A DNA stretch of 64,000 nt, from NCBI GenBank assembly GCA_023395395.1, contig JAEWZH010000003.1, positions 1-64,000 on the forward strand, written 5' to 3'. Made by a program: the position numbers and the translations under genes. The stretch comes from Bacteroidota bacterium. Lineage in GTDB: Bacteria > Bacteroidota > Bacteroidia > Bacteroidales > Porphyromonadaceae. Positions 6,425 to 15,629 of this stretch are shown piece by piece; the stretch's first letter is position 1; each line of letters opens with the position of its first letter. The notes under the pieces were generated by a model, which worked only from the letters and a program-made list of their open reading frames with translations, did not search any database and was not told the DNA's origin.

Positions 6425-7687
6425 TCAACGAAGCTTGAGGGTAACGATAGTCAATACCGCAAGGAGAATACCGATGAGCCAAAATCTCACGGTAATCTTG
6501 GCTTCTGCCACCGGTCTTCTAGGTCCTTGAATCAAGGCATCTATTACTCCGGCAGGTTTCTGGAAATGGTGATGTAGCGGGGTCATTTTAAAGACTCTAC
6601 GACCTACCCCTGCCTTTTTCTTGGTAATCTTGAAGTAAGTGGTCTGGAGAATCACAGAAAGAGCTTCGACAAAGAAGACACCACAAAGGATAGGCAACAA
6701 CAGCTCTTTACGAATGATAATAGCAAATACTGCGATGATGCCCCCTATCGTAAGGCTACCCGTATCACCCATAAAGACCTGTGCGGGGTAAGAATTGTAC
6801 CAAAGAAAGCCAACTGTAGCACCGATAAAGGAGGCAGCAAAAATAACCAACTCCTCGGCTCCTGGGATAAACATGATATTGAGGTAGCTGGCAAACTGTA
6901 TGTGGGAACTCATATAAGCGAATATTCCCAGTGCTACGCCAATAATTGCTGACGACCCTGCGGCAAGCCCATCAAGCCCATCTGTAAGATTGGCAGCATT
7001 GGAGACTGCCATCACGATAAAGACAAAAACAAGGGTAACTAATAAAAATGTAAATAGCTCAGCATTCTGCTCAATACCAAGTATCTTTGCGAGGTCTGCA
7101 TAGTTTAGGTTATTGTCTTTCAAGAAAGGAATGGTAGTTTCTGTACTCCTAACTTCTACATTAGAGTGGGTAACTACCAAAGTCTTATTTACCGTCTCAG
7201 TCGCAATATTCTCCTTGATAACTACCGAAGGACTGGTGAGCAATACTAAAGCGACTATCACGCCAAGCCCAAGCTGTGCAATCAGTTTGTAGCGACCATG
7301 AATACCCTCCTTATGCTTCTTGAATACCTTGACATAATCATCCATAAACCCAAGTACCCCAAGCCACACTGTGGTAATCAGCATCAGGATGATATAAATA
7401 TTATTGAGTTTATTGAATAATATCGTAGGGATAAGGATGGCAATAATGATGATGATACCACCCATAGTAGGTGTTCCGACCTTTGCCATCTGCCCTTCTA
7501 TATCGAGCGGACGAATAGCATCAGCCATCTGTTTGTTGCGCAGCCAATCTATGATGCGGCTACCAATCAGTGTACTAATTAGAAGACTAACTATTAGGGC
7601 TAAAGCGGCACGTGTAGAAGTATATCCAAAGGCACCCATGCCTGGGGTACCGACCTTCTGTAAGTAGTCAAAAAGATAATAAAGCAT
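6425..7687 (-). CDS. mraY: Phospho-N-acetylmuramoyl-pentapeptide-transferase
   Basis: Polytopic inner-membrane enzyme that transfers phospho-MurNAc-pentapeptide to undecaprenyl phosphate, giving lipid I. The 420-residue protein carries the family signatures: KVGTPTMGG (about 66-74), FMDDYVK (residues 114-120), NAANLTDGLDGLAAG (about 231-245), MGDTGS near 309, and the C-terminal MTPLHHHFQ motif. Many hydrophobic helices lie between them. The extra periplasmic-side segment between helices (about 150-205) is typical of Bacteroidota forms and makes it longer than the ~360 residues of E. coli MraY. Its ATG overlaps the murE stop by one base (TAATG), indicating translational coupling. Confidence 0.97.
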   Translation of the reverse strand: MLYYLFDYLQKVGTPGMGAFGYTSTRAALALIVSLLISTLIGSRIIDWLRNKQMADAIRPLDIEGQMAKVGTPTMGGIIIIIAILIPTILFNKLNNIYIILMLITTVWLGVLGFMDDYVKVFKKHKEGIHGRYKLIAQLGLGVIVALVLLTSPSVVIKENIATETVNKTLVVTHSNVEVRSTETTIPFLKDNNLNYADLAKILGIEQNAELFTFLLVTLVFVFIVMAVSNAANLTDGLDGLAAGSSAIIGVALGIFAYMSSHIQFASYLNIMFIPGAEELVIFAASFIGATVGFLWYNSYPAQVFMGDTGSLTIGGIIAVFAIIIRKELLLPILCGVFFVEALSVILQTTYFKITKKKAGVGRRVFKMTPLHHHFQKPAGVIDALIQGPRRPVAEAKITVRFWLIGILLAVLTIVTLKLR

Positions 7688-9162
7688 TACTTAGCTCCCC
7701 CTCCTTTCTCCTCCTCAATAATCTTTTCTACTTCCTCTAGGTCGCTAAAATGGTGACGAATACCATTGACCTCCTGATAATTTTCATGTCCCTTTCCAGC
7801 AATCAGCACGACATCACTCGCCATTGCCATGGTGCATGCGGTACGGATAGCATCACGTCTGGAAGTAATCTTGAGAGTTCGACGCATCATCTCTGTATCT
7901 AGCCCCGCTGCCATATCTTCGATAATCTTTTCCGGATCCTCCCGACGAGGGTTATCAGAGGTGAGGATGGTAATATCCGACAACTTGGCAGCGACAGCAG
8001 CCATTATTGGTCGCTTTCCTGAATCTCGATTACCGCCAGCACCCACGACAGAGATAATTCGCCCACCATGATTCTTTTGGAGCTCGGTGATAGTACCGAG
8101 GACATTCTCCAAAGCATCAGGAGTATGTGCATAATCTATCACTGCGACATAGCCCTTTGAAGAAGTAACAGTCTGGAAACGTCCATCAACGGGGGTAAGA
8201 GAGCTGAGCACTCTGAGCACCTCTTCCTTAGGCTGACCCAATAGTACTGCCGCACCAAAAATTGCCAACATATTGTAGGCGTTGAACCTCCCGACTAATC
8301 GAGTGGTCACCTCACAACCATTAAATAGCATATCGGTACCATCCAAATGCTGCTCAAGTATCTTTCCCTTAAAGTCAGCATCACGCTTGAGCCCATACGT
8401 ATGCACGTCTGCCCGCGTGTTTTGTACCATCACCATTCCGTTGGTCTCATCAATATTGGTGAGAGCAAAGGCTTCCTTAGACAAACTGTCGAAGAATCCC
8501 TGCTTAGCATGAAGGTAATTGAGGAAGGTCCCGTGATAATCCAAGTGATCACGAGTAAGGTTGGTAAATATCCCTCCGACAAACCGTGCGCCTCGAATAC
8601 GATACTGATGCACTGCATGCGATGATACCTCCATGAAGGCATACTCACAACCTGCATTGACCATCTCCCACAAATATCTTTGGAGCGTCAGGGCATCGGG
8701 GGTCGTCAGTTTGCTCGGAATTTTTTCTTTGTCAATCACCACGCATACCGTAGAAATCAAGCCGCTTTTATGACCTAAGCTGATGAAGAGATTATGAAGT
8801 AGGGTAGCAATAGTAGTTTTACCATTTGTCCCGGTAACCCCTACCAACCTGAGCTTTTCTGAGGGATGATCATAGAAGTTTGCTGCCACCTCTCCAATCA
8901 CCATATCAGTGTGCTCTACTCTAAGATATGTTACACCATCAACTCTATCTTCAGGCACCTCTTCGCAAAGGATTGCCGAAGCACCCTTCTCTATCGACTG
9001 TGCGATATAGTCATGCCCATCCGTAATCGTACCACGCATGGCCACAAAGAGCACACCGTCAGATACCTCTCGAGAGTCTGCTGTCAATTGTCTTATCTCA
9101 GTATTAGGATCGCCTGCGACCACTTCATGCGGGATCCCTTTCATCATTATATTTAGCTTCAT
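7687..9162 (-). CDS. murE: UDP-MurNAc-L-Ala-D-Glu:meso-diaminopimelate ligase
   Basis: Cytosolic Mur ligase adding the third stem-peptide residue. It has 491 residues, the N-terminal uridine-binding region with TADSREV, the ATP loop GTNGKTT at 111-117, TRDHLDYH in the central domain, and DNPRREDP at 403-410. The DNPR tetrapeptide is the established signature for meso-diaminopimelate rather than lysine specificity, which agrees with dapL and dapF at the other end of this window. It lies four bases after ftsI and overlaps mraY by one base. A Glu/Gly-rich tail (EEEKGGGAK) extends past the fold. Confidence 0.97.
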   Translation of the reverse strand: MKLNIMMKGIPHEVVAGDPNTEIRQLTADSREVSDGVLFVAMRGTITDGHDYIAQSIEKGASAILCEEVPEDRVDGVTYLRVEHTDMVIGEVAANFYDHPSEKLRLVGVTGTNGKTTIATLLHNLFISLGHKSGLISTVCVVIDKEKIPSKLTTPDALTLQRYLWEMVNAGCEYAFMEVSSHAVHQYRIRGARFVGGIFTNLTRDHLDYHGTFLNYLHAKQGFFDSLSKEAFALTNIDETNGMVMVQNTRADVHTYGLKRDADFKGKILEQHLDGTDMLFNGCEVTTRLVGRFNAYNMLAIFGAAVLLGQPKEEVLRVLSSLTPVDGRFQTVTSSKGYVAVIDYAHTPDALENVLGTITELQKNHGGRIISVVGAGGNRDSGKRPIMAAVAAKLSDITILTSDNPRREDPEKIIEDMAAGLDTEMMRRTLKITSRRDAIRTACTMAMASDVVLIAGKGHENYQEVNGIRHHFSDLEEVEKIIEEEKGGGAK

Positions 9163-9166
9163 ACGA

Positions 9167-11326
9167 CTACTTTTGTAGAGTCAATAATAAATGTTGCCCG
9201 TTTCTTGCTCTCTCCCCTGCCCTTATGGATTGCTTGCCAACAACGGCTCCGCTACCGGATATTCTAACTGTGAGTCCCAGCTTCTCTCCCAAAAATACTG
9301 CATCCATCACGCTCATCCCTACCATATCAGGCATTACGCCCGGCTGTGGAGTAGTAGATGCGAGTATCTGTATGCTGTCGCCCCCCTCATGCTTTACCCA
9401 CTCTGAGTCTTTATCAAATCGGTTTGGTTGGACATCTGCATACTTAAGCGCCCTCTTGATGCTCTTTGAGTTACCGGCAAGTATCCTTTGGTCAAAGATA
9501 GCCAATGAATCTGGTTTGGTCTCAGTGAGTGACACTGTATAGGAAGTAGCAATCGTCTGCTCAGCAATCTCCCTCAACACCCCACCTGGAATCGCGCCCG
9601 ATGGATAGACACCCTTAGGACGACTCACTACTACGATACAACTGTAGAGGGGATCATCAGCAGGAAAGTAGCCACAGAAAGAGACATTGTGCCCAGCTCC
9701 ACTAAAAGTACCTCCTCCAAGCCTCTGAGCTGTACCCGTTTTGCCGGCAATAGCGACATAGGGAGAGTCCATTTCCTTACCCGTCCCCTTGGTTACTACA
9801 CCACGGAGCATAAACCTTATTTGTTCTATGACCTCTGAGGAGGCAATTTGTTCGTTTACCACCCTTGGTTCTCGCTCATAAGCCACCTTTCCATTGCCAC
9901 TCACCTTACGGACGAGGTAGGGCTCCATCATTTTTCCCCCATTGGCAATAGCGTTATAAAATCTCAATGTATATATCGGTGGCATCAAGACTTCGTATCC
10001 GTATGCACTCCACGGCATGGTAGTCCTTGACCACTTACTGACGTCTTGTTGGAAACGTGGACGAGCTGTCCCTGGAATCTCAAGATCTATCTGATCGAAG
10101 ACATTCATCCTATTGAGCTGATTAAGATAGCCTTGTTCATTCCCCTGAAAGGTCTTCATTACTGCCCTGGCGGTCCCCACATTTGAAGAATAATAGATTA
10201 CCTCATTGTAAGTAATCTTTCCATATCCACCCTTATGAGCATTATGGTCTCGAATGATTGCTCTTCCGACCGAGTAAAGTCCATTGCCCACATCGATTGT
10301 ATCTTCTGGATTGACACCCTTCTTTTCAAGCACAGCCGTCATAGATATCGTCTTGAATGTAGAACCGGGCTCTATCAAATCAGCAAGGGCATGATTGGTG
10401 CTTTCCATGTAGACACCCTCACTGATCCGATCAAGATTAGCCATAGCCTTGATGGCACCAGTCTTCACATCCATTACTATAGCACATCCCCAATCGGCAT
10501 TGACATTGACAAGCGTACGGCGCAATGCCTTTTCAGCAATATCCTGGATGTCCACGTTGAGAGTGGAGTACACGTGCATTCCGTTTAGGGCTGGTTGCTC
10601 AACTACTGGGACTGTCCTTGAGGGCATTTTCACAGAGCGTTGCACACCTTGTACGCCACACAGAAGTGAATCAAACTTCATCTCCAATCCGCTATTGCCA
10701 TGTGTAAGCCCAAGAGAGTCGGGCTCATTCATAATTCGACCAATAGTACGAAAAGCAAGATTACCATAGGGATGTACTCTTCGAATATAAGTCTCGGTCA
10801 CGAGGCCGCTCTTAAATCGAGAACGATCTTTGAAGTAAGGGAAATTTCGGATTTCCTGTAACTCAGTATAGCTTACCTCCCTCCTAATGATTCTGTGAAA
10901 TCGCCCTCTTTCCTTCCCTGTCAGGAGGACACGCCTATACTCTGCCGCTGACCTATCGCCAATCAACGCAGATAGACTCTTTGATAAGTCTTCTAATTGT
11001 TCTTTGAAAATATCGGCCTCAAAACCCTTCGAACCGAAATCCATTGCCACAACATACCTTGGGACGCTGATAGCGATTGGAACATCAGAATCGCTATAAA
11101 TATTTCCTCGGATTGGATCTATGCTACTCTTAATCACCTGAGTGGGCATCAACTCTTGCCACTTGCTGGAATTGATAGTAGCCGTGACAGTGGCTTTGAC
11201 TACGACAAGCACGCCCAGCACCACCAAAACGACCCCGAGGAACATATACCTCTGCCATCCTTTGTGGATACGCAAGGTCCGTTGCCGATTGCCCCGCTCC
11301 AATTGCTTCTCCTTTAGACTATTCAT
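9167..11326 (-). CDS. ftsI: Division-specific penicillin-binding protein (FtsI/PBP2-like) with C-terminal PASTA domain
   Basis: Monofunctional class B transpeptidase that cross-links septal peptidoglycan. Of 719 residues: a basic cytoplasmic tail, one membrane helix at about 28-47, a PBP dimerisation domain (about 60-240) and a transpeptidase domain with the three catalytic motifs STFK (322-325), SSN (380-382) and KTGT (529-532). After a linker, a PASTA domain fills the last ~55 residues (PDMVGMSVMDAVFLGEKLGL...). The PASTA extension makes it longer than E. coli FtsI (588) and is usual in Bacteroidota. It starts 10 bases after the ftsL-like gene, and murE follows four bases later. Confidence 0.95.
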   Translation of the reverse strand: MNSLKEKQLERGNRQRTLRIHKGWQRYMFLGVVLVVLGVLVVVKATVTATINSSKWQELMPTQVIKSSIDPIRGNIYSDSDVPIAISVPRYVVAMDFGSKGFEADIFKEQLEDLSKSLSALIGDRSAAEYRRVLLTGKERGRFHRIIRREVSYTELQEIRNFPYFKDRSRFKSGLVTETYIRRVHPYGNLAFRTIGRIMNEPDSLGLTHGNSGLEMKFDSLLCGVQGVQRSVKMPSRTVPVVEQPALNGMHVYSTLNVDIQDIAEKALRRTLVNVNADWGCAIVMDVKTGAIKAMANLDRISEGVYMESTNHALADLIEPGSTFKTISMTAVLEKKGVNPEDTIDVGNGLYSVGRAIIRDHNAHKGGYGKITYNEVIYYSSNVGTARAVMKTFQGNEQGYLNQLNRMNVFDQIDLEIPGTARPRFQQDVSKWSRTTMPWSAYGYEVLMPPIYTLRFYNAIANGGKMMEPYLVRKVSGNGKVAYEREPRVVNEQIASSEVIEQIRFMLRGVVTKGTGKEMDSPYVAIAGKTGTAQRLGGGTFSGAGHNVSFCGYFPADDPLYSCIVVVSRPKGVYPSGAIPGGVLREIAEQTIATSYTVSLTETKPDSLAIFDQRILAGNSKSIKRALKYADVQPNRFDKDSEWVKHEGGDSIQILASTTPQPGVMPDMVGMSVMDAVFLGEKLGLTVRISGSGAVVGKQSIRAGERARNGQHLLLTLQK

Positions 11327-11336
11327 CCTTGCTCTG

Positions 11337-11705
11337 TTATTTAATCACAATCGGTGCGGTTTTGGGCGTATGGATAGTAAGCCCGGCCTCCTCTACCCTC
11401 TGCTCAATACTAGTGATACGACTATCATCCATCAAATCAGTAGAGATAGAGATATACTCCATCCTGAGGCTCTGCAACTTGGTATTATTGTCTGAGATGG
11501 TCTTGATTTTGCGCATGCCCATAAAGTTGAAGCCCACCTGAAACATTGCATACAGAGTGAAGGCGATGATCCACATAATCATTCGCCCGTTAAATCTCCT
11601 CTCCAGGATATCACCCTCTACATAGTCCCAAAAGGTTTTGACCCAAGTACGTCGGTCCTCAGTTCCTCCCTGTTGGGGTACACCATCCCCTCTCTCCTCA
11701 ACCAT
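11337..11705 (-). CDS. FtsL-like cell division protein
   Basis: A 122-residue bitopic membrane protein: hydrophilic cytoplasmic part (1-40), one membrane helix at about 43-62 (MIMWIIAFTLYAMFQVGFNF), then a short periplasmic coiled-coil-like region with regular hydrophobics (NTKLQSLRMEYISISTDLM) and a C-terminal beta-like strand. Sequence alone is poorly conserved, but size, topology and position directly before ftsI identify it as the FtsL-type divisome protein of Bacteroidota. It is the first gene of the five-gene cluster; the usual upstream mraZ and rsmH are absent, and repeat element copy 2 lies upstream instead. Confidence 0.82.
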   Translation of the reverse strand: MVEERGDGVPQQGGTEDRRTWVKTFWDYVEGDILERRFNGRMIMWIIAFTLYAMFQVGFNFMGMRKIKTISDNNTKLQSLRMEYISISTDLMDDSRITSIEQRVEEAGLTIHTPKTAPIVIK

Positions 11706-11741
11706 CTCAATAGTGCCTCATTGGTTAGTCATTCTTGACCA

Positions 11742-11749
11742 CAAACTTA
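11742..11749 (-). promoter_or_regulatory. Probable -7 box of the ftsL-murD cluster
   Basis: On the minus strand TAAGTTTG matches TAnnTTTG and lies 37 bases before the ftsL start. No TTTG is found at the expected -33 spacing, so this is a partial match. Confidence 0.55.
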
Positions 11750-11790
11750 CCAAATTTCAGTGTTTTTCACCACCCTAAGCATTCTATTCA

Positions 11791-12104
11791 ATTCCGCAAG
11801 TAAAGGATACCGGTCTGTTGATTACACACCTTTTCGGGAACGCCATAGTTGGAGTGAATTTGGTGGCTCTATAGAGGAGATTTGATCGCTCTATAGAGGA
11901 GATTTGATCGCTCTATAGAGGAGATTTAGTCGCTCTATAGAGGAGATTTAGTCGCTCTATAGAGGAGATTTAGTCGCTCTATAGAGGAGATTTAGTCGCT
12001 CTATAGAGGAGATTTAGTCGCTCTATAGAGGAGATTTGATCGCTCGGTAGGAGCATTTTGCCTTTCCCCCGACAGATACCCTCTATTCGCGGAATCGAGG
12101 TTCG
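11791..12104. repeat. Dispersed repeat element copy 2: eight CTCTATAGAG palindromes at 22-bp spacing
   Basis: CTCTATAGAG starts at 11867, 11889, 11911, 11933, 11955, 11977, 11999 and 12021, with no drift from 22 bp. A degenerate in-phase CTCGGTAGGA follows at 12043. Spacers are GAGATTTGATCG or GAGATTTAGTCG; internal units are nearly identical, which suggests recent expansion. The left flank (ATTCCGCAAGTAAAGG, then CCGGTCT and TTTTCGGGAACGCCATA) and right flank (TTTTGCCTTTCC, CCGACAGATACCCTCT) match the other copies. It lies between the 3' end of the Nudix-like gene and the ftsL promoter; otherwise 11706-12160 holds no gene. Confidence 0.95.
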
Positions 12105-12160
12105 ACACACAGTCTGGCGCGTTAGAAGTATACCGCAACAATCCTGGACTACCCTCGCAC

Positions 12161-13153
12161 TTAGTTACATGATTCTGAATCGACAGATACTGAGAATACA
12201 TTTGCCTTTAGTAGAGTTTTTTTCAGATAATCATATTCGTCTGCAAATAGCGAAGAAAACATCCCTTTCTGCATCCGTTTTTCTATTTGCTCGGGTGTAT
12301 AGAAATACCCTCTAAGCTCAAGCGCATGAACCTCCTCCTCTGATTTGAGATTTAATACGTAGAGATAAATCGTCCGTTTATTATTTGAGCAGACAGTATA
12401 CTGGTACTTCAATAAGAAGCGTGGCGGGGTGTCGCAATGTATCCCCACAGACAAAAAAGCTCGAGTAAGTGCTTCTTCAGGGGTCTCATCTGGATTGACA
12501 CACGAAGTCAATGGGTGATCTCGATAGGTAGGTGCATGACACTGGCTCTCTCTTCCTTCTACGTAACAACCGGTAAAGGGTTGATCGGTCAGCCAAATCT
12601 TATCTCCCTTTACAATCGCCATACGCACAAGAGGACTAGAGACCGGACATCCAAATTGGCTCCTCACAAGCTGTCCCTTCAGCCTGGAGTAATGCACCAG
12701 CACGCCAGATAATACCAATACCCCGGGTAACCAAGCCGCATCGATGCGCAACAACAATGCAAGCGACAAATAAGCCAAACTACCCAAACCAAAGAGCCGA
12801 GCACTAAAAAGCCACTCCTCTATCCCAAGAGGGCTGTCATTGGAGAGTAGATACTCTATTCTCCACAACCACCCTGCCGAAACTGCCACTGCTAGCAACC
12901 CCCACTCCGTACTCCACTCTGGGAACCATAAATAGCCCACTCCTGTGCTCAGCAATGATGCGAATAGGGGCAAAAAGAGCAAAGACCTCCAAGAATGATG
13001 GAGGCTCCTCCATTTCCATACGATCGACAATAATAAAAGGCTCCCCAATACCACTCCCCCTACTCCAAAAAAGAAGGGAAGTGAAAAGGGGAGCCATAGA
13101 AGTGACGGATTGCTCTGACAAATTCCGTTGTGGGTGATTGTAACTCTATTCAT
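12161..13153 (-). CDS. Membrane protein with C-terminal degenerate Nudix-like domain
   Basis: From the ATG at 13153 the product has 330 residues. About five hydrophobic helices fill the first ~155 residues. The soluble C-terminal part (about 165-300) reads like a Nudix fold: a strand RMAIVKGDKIWL, the segment PDETPEEALTRAFLSVGI where a Nudix box (PGETxxEAxxRExxEExG) would be, then FLLKYQYTVCSNNKRTIYLYVLNL. The catalytic REUXEE glutamates are replaced (RAFLSV), so hydrolase activity is unlikely. An upstream TTG at 13198 could add 15 residues but would overlap the preceding gene. It lies 31 bases after the beta-barrel gene and may be co-transcribed. Function unknown. Confidence 0.7.
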   Translation of the reverse strand: MNRVTITHNGICQSNPSLLWLPFSLPFFFGVGGVVLGSLLLLSIVWKWRSLHHSWRSLLFLPLFASLLSTGVGYLWFPEWSTEWGLLAVAVSAGWLWRIEYLLSNDSPLGIEEWLFSARLFGLGSLAYLSLALLLRIDAAWLPGVLVLSGVLVHYSRLKGQLVRSQFGCPVSSPLVRMAIVKGDKIWLTDQPFTGCYVEGRESQCHAPTYRDHPLTSCVNPDETPEEALTRAFLSVGIHCDTPPRFLLKYQYTVCSNNKRTIYLYVLNLKSEEEVHALELRGYFYTPEQIEKRMQKGMFSSLFADEYDYLKKTLLKANVFSVSVDSESCN

Positions 13154-13184
13154 ACCTATACAACACCCACGTAGCCTCTTTGGT

Positions 13185-15551
13185 TTACATACGCTCAATG
13201 ACTTCGCTTAGTGCACCAGTACCCTGATATTTGCTCTTTGTGCTATTGAAGCGATAGGAGATAGTAAAGCTAAAGGTGGTAGGTCTGTAGTCAAGCGCAT
13301 TTAGCTCTGTATGCCTCGTCCTGATTCTCACTCTCATGCCATCGTAGTTTACGAAATTTGACACCGAAAACGATGTGGTGAGTGACTTATCTCTCAACCA
13401 CTGCTTTGATATCTGAGCATAGGTATCTAATCCCGGCTTAATAATCTCAATATTATCCATATTACCAAAAGGCATATACTGAGCATTGAGCGAAGCAGTA
13501 ATATCATAAGGCAATGCAAATTGATTTTGAAGTCCGAGAACTAATAGCGACTTACGATTGGTAATCAATTGATCGAAATACCAAATATCATATCCATACA
13601 TTTTACTGATCATTGCAGTGAATGTCGGCTGCCACCAACCAATCTTTGGACTTGCCACTAAAGTAGCAGATAGACCATGGTGTGGATTTGCATTGATTGT
13701 TTTTAATACCGTAGTATATGGGAGGTATTGCCCTGGGTTGTTCAGGTCACGCATCAGCTCGGTTGTCTGGGTAAGACAGTCAACGCTATAGCCATGCCCC
13801 AAGATAAAGGTGAGCCAATTCTTATTCAGCAAGAGCTGCGTACTATACTCAATAGCAGGGCGAAGCAATGGATCTCCTACCTGATACTCAAATCTGCTGA
13901 TATAGGTATACTGTGGCTGTAGCTGCCAGTAGCTGGGACGCTCAATAGAGCTACGGAAGGAGAGCTGAGTATTGATGTCCCAAAGCTTTCCAGACAATGA
14001 GAAAGTAGGGAAGAAATTGGTCCACACCCTACTCTTATCCTTATCTACCTGCTCCTTGTCAAAGTAACGACTATTCAAGTGCTCCATACGCAGACCTGCA
14101 GTTAGCTGAAATTGCTCTCCCAAAGACCTATTATACTCAAAATAAAGTGCTACCAACTGTTCTTGAACCTTGCTCTCGAGATCAGGTAAGGATAAAGACG
14201 CATCATTGTAGGAGAAAAACTTATTGTAGACATAGGAATACTCTCCACCGACATTGAGGCTACCTCCCCAAAGTGGTCCAGTAAAGTCTGCTCGAGTACC
14301 CGCTGAGCTATAGAAAGCTCCGGATGTACTCCTCTTTTTATCCAATTCATAATCAAGTGTATAGCCCTCACGAACGATTTGGATAGAAGGGTTGTTGGGG
14401 TCAGTAGAATCTGTATAATAGTCTACATCCAGCTGCCCTCTCCACTCCCCAAAGTTTCTTAGGTAATAGAAACTAGGACGATGTGACTGGGACAATGGCG
14501 ATTGTAAGAGATTGTGATTATATATTGTGACTTCTGGTTGTTGATCCAACTTACTCAGCATCGTATTATATATATTAGTCCGATCCCAGTCTGTACCTAA
14601 TTCATATTTTATACCGAAGCTTTGTACTTCATCTTCATAGTTTACACCAGCGGTTACATTTCCTACTTTTTCAAAAGTAGTACTATTGAGTTGCGATTTG
14701 TTGATCCATATACTATTATCTGTCTTTCCTGTAAAGATGCCTTCACTAGAACCGCCAATCCCCTCTTTCGTTACATAGTGCCCATCGACAAAGAAATCCC
14801 AATTATCCTTACGATAGTTGAGTCCAGCAAATGTCCCAAAGCCCATTCTATATCCCCTCTGTTGAGTTAGTTGCTCCCTAAAGTTGCCGCTCAGTCCACT
14901 TCCGGGTTCTCGTTTAGTGTAAATCTTGACGACTGATTGTACCGTAGCATCGTAGCGAGCACCAGGATTGGTAATCACTTCGATATTCTTTATTAGGTGT
15001 GGTTTTAGCTGTCTCAACTGATTAGGATTGGTCATCAGGCGATCATTGATGTAAATTATTGGAGTCCCTTTCCCTGTGACACTGATAGCCTCACCCTGCA
15101 CCTCAATCAACGGCACACCACGCAGCACACTATAGACATCAGGGAGCTGTGCCAAAGGAGTAGCATCTATCGAGGTACTCAATCCTCCTGCCACCATGCG
15201 ATGTGGAATACGGTTGGCAGTTACCGACACCTCTCCAAGGAGGGTAGCACTCTCTTGAAGTATGATGCGATGACCCTGAAGGGCATTAATTTCAGACTCA
15301 GATTCAGAGAAGCCCACCATACTCACTTTGAGCATTAGAGGCAATTCACTATTGCCAATCGGCAAGGCAAAGGCTCCATCCGTACCTGTCACACCTGCTG
15401 TAATCAGCACGGAATCTGGGAGGGAAAATACTTTTACTGTCGCAAATGACAATGCCTCGCCCTTGTCGTCCTCCACTATCCCCCTCACTTCTTGAGCAGT
15501 GCCCACTACTGAAAAAAGCATAGCCAATACCGACCATAAACACTTGTTCAT
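13185..15551 (-). CDS. Outer-membrane beta-barrel protein, TonB-receptor-like (carboxypeptidase-regulatory domain + plug + barrel)
   Basis: The 788-residue protein has a signal peptide (cleavage near VVGTAQ, about residue 20), a carboxypeptidase-regulatory-like beta-sandwich (about 21-100, EVRGIVEDDKGEALSFATVKV), a plug-like region (about 110-215, SVLRGVPLIEV and GTPIIYINDRL) and a long barrel rich in alternating aromatic strands ending in FTISYRFN. It resembles the OMP_b-brl_3 family of Bacteroidota. An obvious TonB box is not seen, so active transport is not certain, and the substrate cannot be read. A -7-like TACCTTTG lies 37 bases upstream of the start. The Nudix-like membrane gene follows. 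Confidence 0.85.
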   Translation of the reverse strand: MNKCLWSVLAMLFSVVGTAQEVRGIVEDDKGEALSFATVKVFSLPDSVLITAGVTGTDGAFALPIGNSELPLMLKVSMVGFSESESEINALQGHRIILQESATLLGEVSVTANRIPHRMVAGGLSTSIDATPLAQLPDVYSVLRGVPLIEVQGEAISVTGKGTPIIYINDRLMTNPNQLRQLKPHLIKNIEVITNPGARYDATVQSVVKIYTKREPGSGLSGNFREQLTQQRGYRMGFGTFAGLNYRKDNWDFFVDGHYVTKEGIGGSSEGIFTGKTDNSIWINKSQLNSTTFEKVGNVTAGVNYEDEVQSFGIKYELGTDWDRTNIYNTMLSKLDQQPEVTIYNHNLLQSPLSQSHRPSFYYLRNFGEWRGQLDVDYYTDSTDPNNPSIQIVREGYTLDYELDKKRSTSGAFYSSAGTRADFTGPLWGGSLNVGGEYSYVYNKFFSYNDASLSLPDLESKVQEQLVALYFEYNRSLGEQFQLTAGLRMEHLNSRYFDKEQVDKDKSRVWTNFFPTFSLSGKLWDINTQLSFRSSIERPSYWQLQPQYTYISRFEYQVGDPLLRPAIEYSTQLLLNKNWLTFILGHGYSVDCLTQTTELMRDLNNPGQYLPYTTVLKTINANPHHGLSATLVASPKIGWWQPTFTAMISKMYGYDIWYFDQLITNRKSLLVLGLQNQFALPYDITASLNAQYMPFGNMDNIEIIKPGLDTYAQISKQWLRDKSLTTSFSVSNFVNYDGMRVRIRTRHTELNALDYRPTTFSFTISYRFNSTKSKYQGTGALSEVIERM

Positions 15552-15587
15552 ACTAGATTATTATCCTTGAATGTAAAACTTTCTTCG

Positions 15588-15595
15588 CAAAGGTA
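15588..15595 (-). promoter_or_regulatory. -7 box of the beta-barrel gene
   Basis: Minus-strand TACCTTTG, a good TAnnTTTG match 37 bases before the ATG; the -33 element is not at standard spacing. Confidence 0.55.
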
Positions 15596-15629
15596 CAGAT
15601 TAATGATTGCAACCCAGTTGCAAAGAAAG

